Shown: positions 9,968 through 20,328, numbered from the stretch's first letter. The stretch is 64,000 nucleotides of DNA from Fusobacterium gastrosuis (GCF_900095285.1 NZ_LT607734.1:992001-1056000), one strand, 5' to 3'. The notes: a model not told the origin generated them from the sequence alone. Program-made: numbers and translations.

Positions 9968-12900
9968 TTATTTATTTACTTTTATATTAAAACCTTTTAA
10001 ATAAGCTCTAATATTATTATCATACATCGCTTCTACACTTATACCTGGTAAATAGTATTCACCGGGAGTTACAACATTGATATCAATTCTAATTTCTTTT
10101 GTTTCATGTTTGTTTTGACCATAGAAGAAAGCAATTCTATCATCTCTTTTATCAATATAATTAAAATAAGAATCATTATTAAATTCTGGGGCTAATTCCC
10201 AGCCACTTGGTAAAATTTGAACAAGAGCTAGATTATCAATAAAATCTAAATTTTTAAGTTCACTTTGGATAACTAAAGTAAATCTATCCCCAACTTTTAA
10301 ATTTTTAGGATCAATTTGAGCACCATTCACATCCAAAAATTCTCTTTTTAAAACTATATTATTACTTTCATCTTTTTCAGTAAATTTAATTGGCTTTCCT
10401 TTTACTAAGAAGTTTAGATATAAATTATCAGTGGAAGTATTTTTTATAGTGATATTTCTATGTTCTTTAAGAATTCTATTTATATCTTTTAGATTAAATT
10501 GCCCATTTACTAATATCAAGTCTTTTTTCATTCCGTTTTCATCTATTACAAAGCTTAAATTTTTTCTTTCTATATTTTTGACACTTTTAGAAAGAGCAGA
10601 AATAATATTTGCCTGAGTATAAGTTGATAACCAGGTATCAGATTTTATAACATTTAAAAGTTCTTTGAATAATTCTTGGCTTCTTTCTCCATAAATAGAA
10701 ATATAATGTTTTAAAATCTTTGCATTAAAATAAATCGAATCAAGATTATCATCGGAATATATTTTTAGTTTATTGGCTTCATTTTTAGCAAAATCTTTTT
10801 CTCCAATTAAATTATAGGTATCTAATAATACCCATTTAACAAAATTAGGTAGGTTTTTATAATATTTATCAAAAATTATATTCATCTCAGAAATATTAGC
10901 TTCACCTGTCATAGCTAAGACATATAGAGCATCCACTTTTGAAGCAGTAACAATATCTGGTCTATTAAATAGAGATTTTATATAATTTAGAGCTCTGTTG
11001 TACATTTCATCAGGAACATAGTAGCCTTGCTTTCTAGCTTCAACTAAAAACTCAGTTGTATAAATGCTTGTTGCATAGGTATCAATAGCGTTTGTTCCTG
11101 GCCAATAAGAGAAAGAACCATCCGATTGTTGGTAATTATTAAATAGCTTTTTAATAATCGTATTTAAAGAATTTTTAGCTAAGTTTAATTCATTTTCATC
11201 ATTTGTTAACTTTGTGATAGCAAGCATAGCTATTCCTTTAGATGTAGTTTGTTCCAAACATATATATGGGTAATCTAAAAGAGAAGAAATTACTTTATAT
11301 AAACCTAGATTCTCATAACTTGAAAGATTAAGTTCAGCATTTAGAGAAGAAGCTATAAAATCCTTGAATTCGTTTCCATATATTTTGAATTCTTCTCCAG
11401 CTTTTAAAACTTTAGTTGAATTTATATATTGTTGTGGATAAGGACTATCGACATTTATATTGATAGTATCTTTAAAATTATACTTTGTAGAATCATAACT
11501 AACTTCTATTTTTGTTTCACCTATAAATTCAGGGGCATTTAAATCAAAAAAGAATTTTTGAGCTTCTTTATTAGTAAAATTAATTTCTTTTGAAAGCTCT
11601 TTGCCATCATATTTTACAGTAAATTTTGCATTCCCTAAACTATCTTCAATAGGGAATAATGTAATAGGCACAACAAATTTATCTCCAACTTTTAATACTC
11701 TAGGAGCAGAAGCTTCAATTATTACCGGAGCTTTTATGGTTAATGTTTTTTCAGTACTTCCAAATTTGTCATCAGAAACAGCAACTACAAAAATTTTCAT
11801 AGCTCCAAAATAATTAGGCAATTTTATATCAACTTCTGCAAAACCATTTTCATCAGTTTCTAATATTTCACTGACTATTGAAATATTTTTAAATCTTTCA
11901 GATTTTCCTTGTAAATTCATATTTTCATCTGAAAATGCTGATTTTGCCATAGCTAAAGCTTCATATTCACCACCACCGGTTGTCAAATAATTAGCTATAT
12001 TTTTATTAGAATATTTTTCAATAATATTGGAAAAATTATCATAATTCTTTACAAGTTTAGCTTGTTTACCATAGAAAAATTCATAAGGTTTAGGGATTTT
12101 ATAATCAGTTTGTCTTAAAACTCCCTCATCCACCAGATAATATTGGAAAAACATTTTTTTATTTTCTTTATTATATATTTTTAATTTATAATCAGTGGCA
12201 GGTTTCGCTTCAGTATTTGAATCGATAACAATATTTAATTCTTTTGTCTTATCATTTACTATCAAAGGAACAGTACCATAGAGTCTAAGAGGTCTATCAT
12301 TATCTTTATTTTTATATTTTTGGAAAATCGATACATTTACATAAGCATTGGGAAAAAACTCTTTTTCAATAGTAATTAGTTCCTCGTTATTGTTTTGAGA
12401 TAAATTTTTCCAATATTCTTTTAATATTTTTCCATCTTTTTCAATAGTAATCAGAGCTTTAGTATCAGTTGCAGCATTATATTTTATCCTAGCTACATCT
12501 CCTATTTCGTATTTTTCTTTATCAGAGCTAATATTTAGATTTTCCATTCCATTTTTAGCCTTATCTCCATAGGAAAAATTATATATGAAGATTCCAGAAC
12601 TTACACCAGTTTCCATATCTTCAACTTCTAAAAAATTTATTCCCTCTTCTAATTTTTTTAGTTCTAATATTTGAGGAATATTAGAACTTACGAGTTCTCC
12701 TTCATCAGAAATAATAGTTTCTAAAGAATTTTTAATGTAATTCTCATTATTTTCGTAGTTATCATACCACCAATTATATTTTTTATTGAATAATCTGTAT
12801 TTTAATTTTTTTCCTGTCACTAGTTCATCTTTTAATAGATTTAAAACGATATAGTTTATAGAAACAGAATTATCTTTTTGTACTATCTTTTGTAAACCTA

Positions 12901-14740
12901 TAACATTTTCATTATTTATGAGTTTTAAATTTTTACTTTCAGTACTATATCTTCCGGAACTATCTAAAACATTGGCATTTATCAAAATATCTAAATTTAA
13001 TTTTTTAGCAGAAGCAGGCATATTAATTTTTAGATTTTCTTTTCCATCAGCATCTAAAGTTCCATTTATATTCGTGTTATAAGAAAAGTCTATCGTAGGA
13101 TTTGTAAAAATATAATTTTTATAATTTTTACTTTCTATATTTTTTTGGAAGAATGCTAAATCATAAAAAGTTTGGCTATTTGATGCTTTAAGACCAGTTA
13201 AATAATTTGCAGAAACATCAACAGAAAGTTGTCCATTTTCATTGATGTCATCTTTTGTATATGTCTTTTCAGTATCTATATCTATGGCTATCTTGTTAGG
13301 GACTTTAGCTTCAATGAAAATAGGTTTATTAATTTCAGTATCTCCAAATTTTATTTTCAGACTCCAAGCACCTGTTTCATCATTTATATCACTTTTTATT
13401 TTAAAGTTATAAAAGCTATTTTTAGACTTATTAACAAGAATAGAATTTAGCTTTTCTACACCAGTTGGAGAAATAAAACTATAAGTAAATGGATGGTTTT
13501 CTTCAAGATTTAGATTTTTATTTCTTGCAATAACAGAAACAGATATTTCATCCCCAGGTCTATAATAACCTTTATCAGTATAGGTAAAAACTCTTAAATC
13601 CGAACTTTCAACTAAACCACCAACATTAAAATCTGAATAATTAATCAAACTTTCATTCAAATAAAGTATATTAAATTCATTGTTATTTTTTGCAATAACA
13701 TAGAAAACGTCATCAGGATTAAGTTTAGACTTATATTCACCATTTGAAACAGTGTAACCTTCTTCTAAAACTTGATTTTTTTTATTTACGAAATCTAATT
13801 TCACATTAGGTATAGTTTCAAGAGTATTTAAATCTATTACTTTCATCTCTAATTTATTCGCATTGGAATTTGCAATTAACCCTAAATCAGAAAGAATAAT
13901 ATTTTTTTCGGCTCGAGCATATATTCTTCCGCCGTCAAACCACTCATAATAATCAATAGCACCATATTTATTTTCATCATAATCAATATTTTCAGGACTA
14001 TTAGCGTAGATATTAACATGATAAACCCCTTTAGTATCAATAACACCACTTAAGTCTATGCTATTTTTCATAACTTCATCTGTTTTATTTTCTAAAACAT
14101 ATTCTTTAGTAAAAACTACATCTCCTAAATCTTCTTTAAAAGTTTCTTTATAATATTGATAATCTTTAACTTTTAAATAATTAGTAATATTGTTTGTGTA
14201 GACTTTAATAACTTCTAATTTAATTTTTTTAATGTTTACAGAATCAAAATTAATTCTTTTATTATTTAAGCTAGGTAATGTTGAAGCAGTATCAGAAAAA
14301 CTTAAACTAGGCTTTAGTTTTCCAATGTATAAATTTGAGAAAGGATAAAAATTTCCCAATTTATTTCCATCTATATCAATTAAATCTTCATTAAAGTTTA
14401 TAGAATAAGGAGTTTCTTTTGTAAAATTTCCTTTTAGAACAAGTTTATTACCATAGGAATCTATCACCAAATTTTCAACGGCTGGCTCAAGTTTAAATTT
14501 TGTTTTTAAATCTTGCTTTTTATCTAACTCCTTAGAGAAAATAACAACTAAATGTCCAGCACTATTGAAAGACACTGTATTTATATAAAATTCAGAATAA
14601 ACAGGTTGAGTATTTTGAGATATTTGCTCATTAGTATTAGTAGTGTTGGTCTTCTCTTTTTTACAAGCTATTAAGCTAAAACTAAATATTAAAATAATTA
14701 AAAGTAGACTATAAAATTTATTAAATTTTATTTTTTTCAT
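9968..14740 (-). CDS. Bacterial alpha-2-macroglobulin lipoprotein
   Basis: A 1590-residue lipoprotein. It has a type II signal peptide with the lipobox LIAC (Cys at about residue 26), MG-type beta domains, a bait-region-like middle, and a thioester site CLEQ at about residue 1160 followed by alpha-helical repeats. The intact CLEQ means covalent trapping of proteases should be possible; some bacterial homologues lack it. Bacterial A2Ms anchored in the periplasm are thought to protect the cell when the envelope is breached, with PBP1C repairing the wall. Here pbpC follows directly. AAAGGAG lies upstream of the ATG. Confidence 0.93.
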   Translation of the reverse strand: MKKIKFNKFYSLLLIILIFSFSLIACKKEKTNTTNTNEQISQNTQPVYSEFYINTVSFNSAGHLVVIFSKELDKKQDLKTKFKLEPAVENLVIDSYGNKLVLKGNFTKETPYSINFNEDLIDIDGNKLGNFYPFSNLYIGKLKPSLSFSDTASTLPSLNNKRINFDSVNIKKIKLEVIKVYTNNITNYLKVKDYQYYKETFKEDLGDVVFTKEYVLENKTDEVMKNSIDLSGVIDTKGVYHVNIYANSPENIDYDENKYGAIDYYEWFDGGRIYARAEKNIILSDLGLIANSNANKLEMKVIDLNTLETIPNVKLDFVNKKNQVLEEGYTVSNGEYKSKLNPDDVFYVIAKNNNEFNILYLNESLINYSDFNVGGLVESSDLRVFTYTDKGYYRPGDEISVSVIARNKNLNLEENHPFTYSFISPTGVEKLNSILVNKSKNSFYNFKIKSDINDETGAWSLKIKFGDTEINKPIFIEAKVPNKIAIDIDTEKTYTKDDINENGQLSVDVSANYLTGLKASNSQTFYDLAFFQKNIESKNYKNYIFTNPTIDFSYNTNINGTLDADGKENLKINMPASAKKLNLDILINANVLDSSGRYSTESKNLKLINNENVIGLQKIVQKDNSVSINYIVLNLLKDELVTGKKLKYRLFNKKYNWWYDNYENNENYIKNSLETIISDEGELVSSNIPQILELKKLEEGINFLEVEDMETGVSSGIFIYNFSYGDKAKNGMENLNISSDKEKYEIGDVARIKYNAATDTKALITIEKDGKILKEYWKNLSQNNNEELITIEKEFFPNAYVNVSIFQKYKNKDNDRPLRLYGTVPLIVNDKTKELNIVIDSNTEAKPATDYKLKIYNKENKKMFFQYYLVDEGVLRQTDYKIPKPYEFFYGKQAKLVKNYDNFSNIIEKYSNKNIANYLTTGGGEYEALAMAKSAFSDENMNLQGKSERFKNISIVSEILETDENGFAEVDIKLPNYFGAMKIFVVAVSDDKFGSTEKTLTIKAPVIIEASAPRVLKVGDKFVVPITLFPIEDSLGNAKFTVKYDGKELSKEINFTNKEAQKFFFDLNAPEFIGETKIEVSYDSTKYNFKDTININVDSPYPQQYINSTKVLKAGEEFKIYGNEFKDFIASSLNAELNLSSYENLGLYKVISSLLDYPYICLEQTTSKGIAMLAITKLTNDENELNLAKNSLNTIIKKLFNNYQQSDGSFSYWPGTNAIDTYATSIYTTEFLVEARKQGYYVPDEMYNRALNYIKSLFNRPDIVTASKVDALYVLAMTGEANISEMNIIFDKYYKNLPNFVKWVLLDTYNLIGEKDFAKNEANKLKIYSDDNLDSIYFNAKILKHYISIYGERSQELFKELLNVIKSDTWLSTYTQANIISALSKSVKNIERKNLSFVIDENGMKKDLILVNGQFNLKDINRILKEHRNITIKNTSTDNLYLNFLVKGKPIKFTEKDESNNIVLKREFLDVNGAQIDPKNLKVGDRFTLVIQSELKNLDFIDNLALVQILPSGWELAPEFNNDSYFNYIDKRDDRIAFFYGQNKHETKEIRIDINVVTPGEYYLPGISVEAMYDNNIRAYLKGFNIKVNK

Positions 14741-14754
14741 TTTTTCTCCTTTGT

Positions 14755-16554
14755 TTACTTAGAATTTATTATAAGTTCTAAGAATTTTTCTCCATAGTTA
14801 TTAAATTTTTGATTTCCAATTCCTTTAATTTTTAGCATTTCCCATCTGTTAAGAGGTTTTTTTTCTGCCATTTCTATGAGTGTCATATCAGAAAAAACTA
14901 TATATGGGGCTATTTTTTCTGTATTTGCAATTTCTTTTCTAAGTGCAATTAAGTTTTTAAATAAATCATTCTCAAAGTAATCAAAATTAACTTTTTCGTC
15001 AGATTTTCTTATAATTTTTAGTCTATCTTCAAGAATATCTTTATATTTTTCTCCTAATTTTAAAACTGGGAAACTTCCAGCACTCTGAACCAAATATTTT
15101 TCAAGTATCATATAATTTATAAAATTTTCTATCCATTCAATACTTTCTTCTCTCATAATGCCAAAAGTAGAAATTTTATCCAGACCTTTATTTAACATTT
15201 TGGAATCAGCTTTTCCCACAAGCATATTTGAAAGAGTAGATATACCTAAACTTTCTTTTGTTCTTCCCACACATGAAATAATTTTTTTTGCTTCCAGAGA
15301 AAAGTCTTTTACATCTTTTTCTTTCTTACAATTTTCACAATGACCGCAGTAATCTCTAATCATTTTTTCTCCAAAGTATTTTAATATAAATTCTCTATAA
15401 CAACTTTGAAGTTCGGCATATTCTTGCATTTTTTGAAATTTTCTAAGTTTTCTTCTATTGTATTCATCATCTTTGGATCTATCATTTTCTATCAGAAATC
15501 TTTGAGTAGAAATATCTTTTTTATTATATATTAAAATAGCTTCTGCAGGAGCTCCATCTCTTCCAGCTCTTCCAGCCTCTTGGTAATAATTTTCTAAATC
15601 ACTGGGTATGTTAGCATGTATAACATATCTAATATTTGATTTATTTATGCCCATACCAAAGGCATTGGTTGCAACCATAATTTCAATATTATCATTTAAA
15701 AAGTCTTGTTGATTTTGTTCTCTTTGCTCTTTACTTAGACCTGCATGGTATTTCGTCACAGATTTTCCTAATATATTTTTTATGAAATTATAAATATCCT
15801 CTACATTTTTTCTGGTTGAGCAATAAATTATTCCAGATTTACCTTTATTTTTTAACAAATAATTTTTTATAAAACTTTTTTCATCTATTAAATCATCATC
15901 ATAAATAGTATTATCTACAACCTTGAAGTAAATATTATCTCTATCAAAATAATCAGTAAAAATAAAAGGTTTCTGCATATTTAATTTTTGAACTATATCA
16001 TTTTTTATTCTTGGAGTTGCAGTTGCAGTAAAAGCTAAGGTTAAGATTTTATTTTCCTTATCAATAAATTTTATAAAATCACTTATTTTCAAATAACTTT
16101 TCCTAAAATTTTCTCCCCATTGGGATATACAGTGGGCTTCATCCACAACAACCATAGACACATCAATATTTTTTATATAGTTTACAAAATACGAATTCTC
16201 TAATCTCTCTGGGGAAATATATAAAATTTTAACTTTCTTTTTATAAATTTTAAAAAGAATTTTATTTACTTCCTCAAAAGATAATGTTGAGTTTAAATAC
16301 TCTGCTTCAATACCGATGGTTCTCAGGCTATCAACTTGATCTTTCATTAAAGAAATGAGAGGAGATATTATAAGGGTTAAACCATTAAAAATAAGGGCAG
16401 GTATCTGATAACAAATTGATTTACCTGCACCAGTTGTCATAATCCCTAAAACATTTCGATGGTTACAGATAGCATCAATTATTTTTTCCTGTCCTTCTCT
16501 AAAGTTTTCATAGCCGTAATATTCTTTTAAAATTCTAAGTGCTTCTGCTTTCAT
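14755..16554 (-). CDS. recQ: ATP-dependent DNA helicase RecQ
   Basis: A 599-residue superfamily 2 helicase. It has Walker A (TTGAGKSICYQIPAL), motif II DEAHCISQWG, the motif AFTATAT, motif VI QEAGRAGRDG, then the RecQ zinc site CGHCENCKK, a winged helix, and an HRDC domain in the last 80 residues. It unwinds recombination and replication intermediates. It is the first gene of the minus-strand block and ends 14 bases before the A2M gene, so the envelope genes may be transcribed from its promoter. AAGGACC lies before the ATG. Confidence 0.93.
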   Translation of the reverse strand: MKAEALRILKEYYGYENFREGQEKIIDAICNHRNVLGIMTTGAGKSICYQIPALIFNGLTLIISPLISLMKDQVDSLRTIGIEAEYLNSTLSFEEVNKILFKIYKKKVKILYISPERLENSYFVNYIKNIDVSMVVVDEAHCISQWGENFRKSYLKISDFIKFIDKENKILTLAFTATATPRIKNDIVQKLNMQKPFIFTDYFDRDNIYFKVVDNTIYDDDLIDEKSFIKNYLLKNKGKSGIIYCSTRKNVEDIYNFIKNILGKSVTKYHAGLSKEQREQNQQDFLNDNIEIMVATNAFGMGINKSNIRYVIHANIPSDLENYYQEAGRAGRDGAPAEAILIYNKKDISTQRFLIENDRSKDDEYNRRKLRKFQKMQEYAELQSCYREFILKYFGEKMIRDYCGHCENCKKEKDVKDFSLEAKKIISCVGRTKESLGISTLSNMLVGKADSKMLNKGLDKISTFGIMREESIEWIENFINYMILEKYLVQSAGSFPVLKLGEKYKDILEDRLKIIRKSDEKVNFDYFENDLFKNLIALRKEIANTEKIAPYIVFSDMTLIEMAEKKPLNRWEMLKIKGIGNQKFNNYGEKFLELIINSK

Positions 16555-16667
16555 AATGGTCCTTAACTTTGTTTTTACAATAAAATATTAAAGTTCGCTA
16601 TATGCAATAAAAGTCAACAATATTTGATTTTATATATTATACTATATTATTTTTGTTTATTAAAATT

Positions 16668-17996
16668 TTAAATTTTTTTTAAAACCAAAGAAATTAAATA
16701 TTTAGTATAGTCAGCCATAAAAATCGGAATATTTAAAATATCATCATCTAGTTTTAGATTATCTAAAGAAAAACGAATTTTTAGTTTAACTTCATCCTTA
16801 TATTTTTCAGTAAATTTTTTAAGACTTCTACTTTTTAAGTTTATTCCAGCTTTCACTTCAATAGGGATAACTTGATTTTCATGTTGAATAAGAAAATCTA
16901 CTTCGTAAATATTATCAGTCCAATAACGAGCTTTTGTTTCAAATTGATTTTCTAAACTTTCTAAAATATAGTTTTCAGTAAGAGCACCCTTAAATTCTGT
17001 GAACAGACGATTCCCTTCCGCAAAAGCAGAAGGTGAAAGTAAAGATAGCCTATTTAAAAGTCCAACATCAACTAAGTATATTTTAAATGCAGATAAATCA
17101 TCATAGGCAGAAAGTGGGAGTTTTGGAGCAGAAGAACGATATATTTTATTTACAAGATTAGCATCTACAAGCCATTGTAGTGCATCTTCATATTCTCTTG
17201 CTCTTGCACCTTCTTTTACAACTTTATATATGAATTTTTTATTTTCACGACTCAGTTGAGATGGTATAGATTTCCATATCATGGAAATTTTAGGAAATTC
17301 TTTAATATTTGGATGCTTCGCAAAATCTTTTTCATAAGCTTCTATAATATTATTTAAGCTTTTTAACATAAGTTCAGTGTTTCTTTCATGAGTCCATATA
17401 TATACAGTCTCAGGCATACCACCAGTTAGATAGTACATTTTTAATTTTTCACAAAGAGGATTAAAAAATGCATCAGGAATATTTTCTATACTATCAACAC
17501 TATCCAAATATGATTTTAGATTTTGATCTCCATTTGCTATTAAAAATTCAGAGAAAGTCATAGGGTTTATACTTAAAAAATCAACCTTTCCAACAGGAAA
17601 AGATGAAGGTTTTGCAAGTGCAATACCCAACAGAGAACCAGCACAGGCAATATGGATTTCAGGGATATTTTCATAAAAATACTTTAATGAATTTATAACT
17701 TCTGGTGCATCCTGAATCTCATCAAAGATAACTAAAGTATTTTCAGCTTCTATTTTTTCTCCACTGATAAGCATTAAATTTTGCAAAATTCTTCTTGGAT
17801 CTTTTGTTGTTTGAAAAAATTGAAGATACTCAATATTTTCATCAAAGTTAAAATAAACAAAATTTTTATAATAATTTTTTCCAAATTCTTTTAAAATCCA
17901 AGTTTTTCCAACTTGTCTAACTCCTTTTAATATAAGAGGTTTTCTATATTTAGAATTTTTCCATTCAATTAAGTTATTTAAAATAAATCGTTCCAT
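16668..17996 (-). CDS. AAA ATPase with DUF4143 and nuclease-like C-terminus
   Basis: A 442-residue P-loop ATPase of the AAA_14/DUF4143 family. Walker A is GVRQVGKTW near residue 25 and Walker B is LVIFDEIQD near residue 105. A winged-helix-containing middle follows, and then a C-terminal segment with YEVDFLIQ...IPIEVKAG, the D-E-K pattern of a restriction-endonuclease-like fold. Members are abundant in anaerobes and in variable loci; the cellular role is not established. It is transcribed alone, with AGGTGG upstream of the ATG and two perfect palindromes about 40-90 bases upstream of the start, which may be operators. Confidence 0.85.
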   Translation of the reverse strand: MERFILNNLIEWKNSKYRKPLILKGVRQVGKTWILKEFGKNYYKNFVYFNFDENIEYLQFFQTTKDPRRILQNLMLISGEKIEAENTLVIFDEIQDAPEVINSLKYFYENIPEIHIACAGSLLGIALAKPSSFPVGKVDFLSINPMTFSEFLIANGDQNLKSYLDSVDSIENIPDAFFNPLCEKLKMYYLTGGMPETVYIWTHERNTELMLKSLNNIIEAYEKDFAKHPNIKEFPKISMIWKSIPSQLSRENKKFIYKVVKEGARAREYEDALQWLVDANLVNKIYRSSAPKLPLSAYDDLSAFKIYLVDVGLLNRLSLLSPSAFAEGNRLFTEFKGALTENYILESLENQFETKARYWTDNIYEVDFLIQHENQVIPIEVKAGINLKSRSLKKFTEKYKDEVKLKIRFSLDNLKLDDDILNIPIFMADYTKYLISLVLKKI

Positions 17997-18036
17997 AAAA
18001 TCACCACCTAGAAAATTATATCATATTTTCTAAAAA

Positions 18037-18086
18037 ATGTGATAAAAATCACATAATTCTTTAAAAAAATGTGATAAAAATCACAT
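18037..18086. promoter_or_regulatory. Two perfect CRP-like palindromes in tandem
   Basis: The 18-base palindrome ATGTGATAAAAATCACAT occurs at 18037-18054 and again at 18069-18086, with identical flanks and a 32-base period. A third half-copy begins at 18101. Each contains TGTGA-N6-TCACA, the CRP-type consensus. The array lies between the end of dprA and the start of the divergently unrelated DUF4143 ATPase gene on the same strand. It could be an operator pair for that gene. A-rich flanks mean a terminator role for dprA is also possible. Confidence 0.55.
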
Positions 18087-18113
18087 AATTCTTTAAAAAA
18101 ATGTGATTTTTAT

Positions 18114-19034
18114 TTAAAATAATTTTCCTTGATTAAGTTGAATAGAAGATTTTTTGATGAATTCATCAAAATTTTTAATTATAATTACCCCTTTTCTGTA
18201 TTTTTCTATAAAATTTTTATTAAAATCTGCAATAAATATTTTCTTTTTTTGTTCTCTTGCAAATTTAAAAGTATGAACAGTGCCACCCTTTATTCCAGTT
18301 TCTGCAATTACAATAATATCAGCTAGACCAACCTGAATTCGATTTCTATTAATTAAATTATTAACTGAAATATTTATGTAAGGAGGCAATTCAGATAGAA
18401 GAAAACCATTATTTTTAATAATTTCATAGGCTAAGTTTTTATTCTCTTTAGGATAAATTTCTGTCATAAGTCCTTGGGCTAATATAGCCCCAGTAGCACC
18501 TAAAGTATTTTTATGACCTAAACTATCGACTCCCAGAGCAAGACCACTTATATTAAAATAATTATTTTTTTGTAAATTTTTTGAGAAATTTTCTGTAAAA
18601 TTTATCCCCATCTCACTTATATTACGAGTGCCAACAAGTGCGAGAACATTAAAATTTTTTAAATTGAAATTTCCTTTTATATAAAGTACATATGGAGGTC
18701 TTTTGATATTTAATAGAGATTTGGGATAATTTTCATGTGCATAGAAAAGAAGTGAGATAGAATTTTCTGTACAGGTTTTATAAATTAGTTCAGCTTGTAT
18801 TTTTATTTCAGAAATAAAAGTATGTTCAAAAATTTTTAAAATTTTTTCTTTCTGCTCTTCAGTAAAAGAATGGGTATTTTCTAAAAATTCTTTTAATTTT
18901 TCTTTTGAAAGCCAGAATATATTTATATTTTGATTTAAAGAGAATTTAAAAAGTTTATAGATAAGATTGGGATTAATAAGTTGTTCTAAAGTATTGAGTA
19001 TGGAAAAAATAAGAAGCTCATTTTTTGAATACAT
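18114..19034 (-). CDS. dprA: DNA-processing protein DprA
   Basis: About 306 residues. DprA binds single-stranded DNA and loads RecA during natural transformation. The Rossmann-like core is visible from about residue 110: LALVGTRNISEMG, ISGLALGVDSLGH, TGAILAQGL, LLSELPP, NRNRI and AETGIKGGT. No clear C-terminal DML1-like winged helix is present. An ATG four codons upstream (19046) is possible, but GGAGG lies inside that stretch and is ideally placed for ATG 19034. The gene is not next to topA here. Confidence 0.88.
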   Translation of the reverse strand: MYSKNELLIFSILNTLEQLINPNLIYKLFKFSLNQNINIFWLSKEKLKEFLENTHSFTEEQKEKILKIFEHTFISEIKIQAELIYKTCTENSISLLFYAHENYPKSLLNIKRPPYVLYIKGNFNLKNFNVLALVGTRNISEMGINFTENFSKNLQKNNYFNISGLALGVDSLGHKNTLGATGAILAQGLMTEIYPKENKNLAYEIIKNNGFLLSELPPYINISVNNLINRNRIQVGLADIIVIAETGIKGGTVHTFKFAREQKKKIFIADFNKNFIEKYRKGVIIIKNFDEFIKKSSIQLNQGKLF

Positions 19035-19137
19035 AGTTGCCTCCATAAAAGTTAGATATCGTATATATATTTTAACATAAAAAGTATATATATTATTTTA
19101 TTTTTTTAAAAATGGAACAAAAAAATAAATAAATAGA

Positions 19138-19165
19138 TTGACAAAATTAATAGGGGGAGTAGAAT
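19138..19165 (+). promoter_or_regulatory. Promoter of the trimeric autotransporter gene
   Basis: TTGACA (19138-19143) is a perfect minus-35 box. With 16 bases of spacing it is followed by TAGAAT (19160-19165). AAGGAG at 19196-19201 sits 8 bases before ATG 19210. The spacer contains an unusual GGGGGAG run. Confidence 0.55.
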
Positions 19166-19209
19166 ATTAATAAATCTATTAAAAATAAACTAAATAAGGA
19201 GTGAATTTC

Positions 19210-20328
19210 ATGAATTTAATTGAAAAAAGTTTAAAACATTTTTTAAAGAAAAAAACTAAATTTACAGAAGCATTGCTTGTTCTATTTTTAATTACAGGGG
19301 GAATTACTTACGCAAATACTAATATTGAAAATAAAGCTACTGGAGAAGGTTCGATAGCTATAGGAAAAGACTCAGAAGCTAATAATATTAGTGCATTAGC
19401 TTTAGGAACAATAAGTCAAACAAGAGGATTTTCAGCTATATCATTAGGTACTGGAGCAGAAGCAAACTCAGATTTTTCTATTTCTGCAGGCTTAGATTCT
19501 ATTGCAAATGGGAAACACTCTGTTACAATTGGAACAGAAAGTAAAACTCATTCTAATTCAACGGTAGCAATAGGACCGTGGTCAGAAGCAATAACAAGTG
19601 GTTCTATAGCACTAGGGGAAGATTCAAAAGCAGAAAGATATGAAACTTTTGGATACAATCCATTAAGTAATTCAAATATATATTCTATGAATGATATTCC
19701 TAATTTTAAAGGAAATCAAAATATAAGAGAGGAATTAATTTTACTGGAAACTGAATTGAATAATAAAATACAAGAAGCTGAGAATTTAGTAAAAGAAAGA
19801 GGGCAAGCTATAATAAATGGAGATACAAATAGGTCACAAACTTTATTACAACAACTTGAACAAAATGAAGAAAAAATGGATGATCTAGAAAGAAGATGGG
19901 GAGAACTTGCTAAACAAATTTCAACTTGGCAAGGAACAAAAGGAGTATTTTCTATAGGAAATGATGATTTAGGAATAAGTCGTCAAATAACAGGAGTAGC
20001 AGCAGGTAGAGAAGATACAGATGCGGTGAATGTTGCACAATTAAAGACATTAAAAGAAAGTATGAATAATTCATCAATCAACTTTTTAGATATAAATACT
20101 AAAGATGATTATAATGATTATGGATGGACACCAAGTCCAAGTACAGCGAAAGGTAGAGAAGCAATTGCACTAGGGACATGGACAACTGCAGCGGGGAAAA
20201 ACTCTATAGCTATTGGAGTAGATACAGAAGCAGGGAAAATTCAGAAAAATGAAAAAGGGGAAATAGTAAATTACACTGGTTTTGGAGAAGTTGCAATTGG
20301 GGATTATACTAGAGCAATAAAAAGTTAA
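19210..20328 (+). CDS. Trimeric autotransporter adhesin, 5' part, cut by an integrated element
   Basis: The secreted head of a YadA-like (type Vc) adhesin. An extended signal region (about residues 1-37, ending GGITYA) is followed by head repeats of the form AIGxxSxA..S.ALG, a coiled-coil segment with a basic-acidic heptad look (about 165-245), a neck motif [20 protein letters not shown], and more head repeats. The native frame breaks after Ala-Ile at 20319. The element adds only Lys-Ser and a stop, so this product has no membrane anchor. The rest of the gene resumes at 30010 in frame. ATG 19210 is preferred over the GTG at 19201 because AAGGAG overlaps the GTG. Confidence 0.88.
   Translation: MNLIEKSLKHFLKKKTKFTEALLVLFLITGGITYANTNIENKATGEGSIAIGKDSEANNISALALGTISQTRGFSAISLGTGAEANSDFSISAGLDSIANGKHSVTIGTESKTHSNSTVAIGPWSEAITSGSIALGEDSKAERYETFGYNPLSNSNIYSMNDIPNFKGNQNIREELILLETELNNKIQEAENLVKERGQAIINGDTNRSQTLLQQLEQNEEKMDDLERRWGELAKQISTWQGTKGVFSIGNDDLGISRQITGVAAGREDTDAVNVAQLKTLKESMNNSSINFLDINTKDDYNDYGWTPSPSTAKGREAIALGTWTTAAGKNSIAIGVDTEAGKIQKNEKGEIVNYTGFGEVAIGDYTRAIKS
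20313..20319 (+). repeat. Left attachment core (attL), AGCAATA
   Basis: One of two copies of AGCAATA that bound the element; the other is at 30003-30009. The copy encodes the end of Arg plus Ala-Ile of a head repeat. Joining 20319 to 30010 restores ..[14 protein letters not shown].. without a frame change, which is strong support for these bases as the exchange site. The exact crossover within the 7 bp cannot be told. Confidence 0.75.

Noticed and set aside
18001..18110. dprA terminator made from the palindromes
   Set aside because: The palindromes could form hairpins with A/T flanks, but the perfect TGTGA-N6-TCACA symmetry and exact 32-base phasing fit operators better. The terminator reading is kept only as an alternative.
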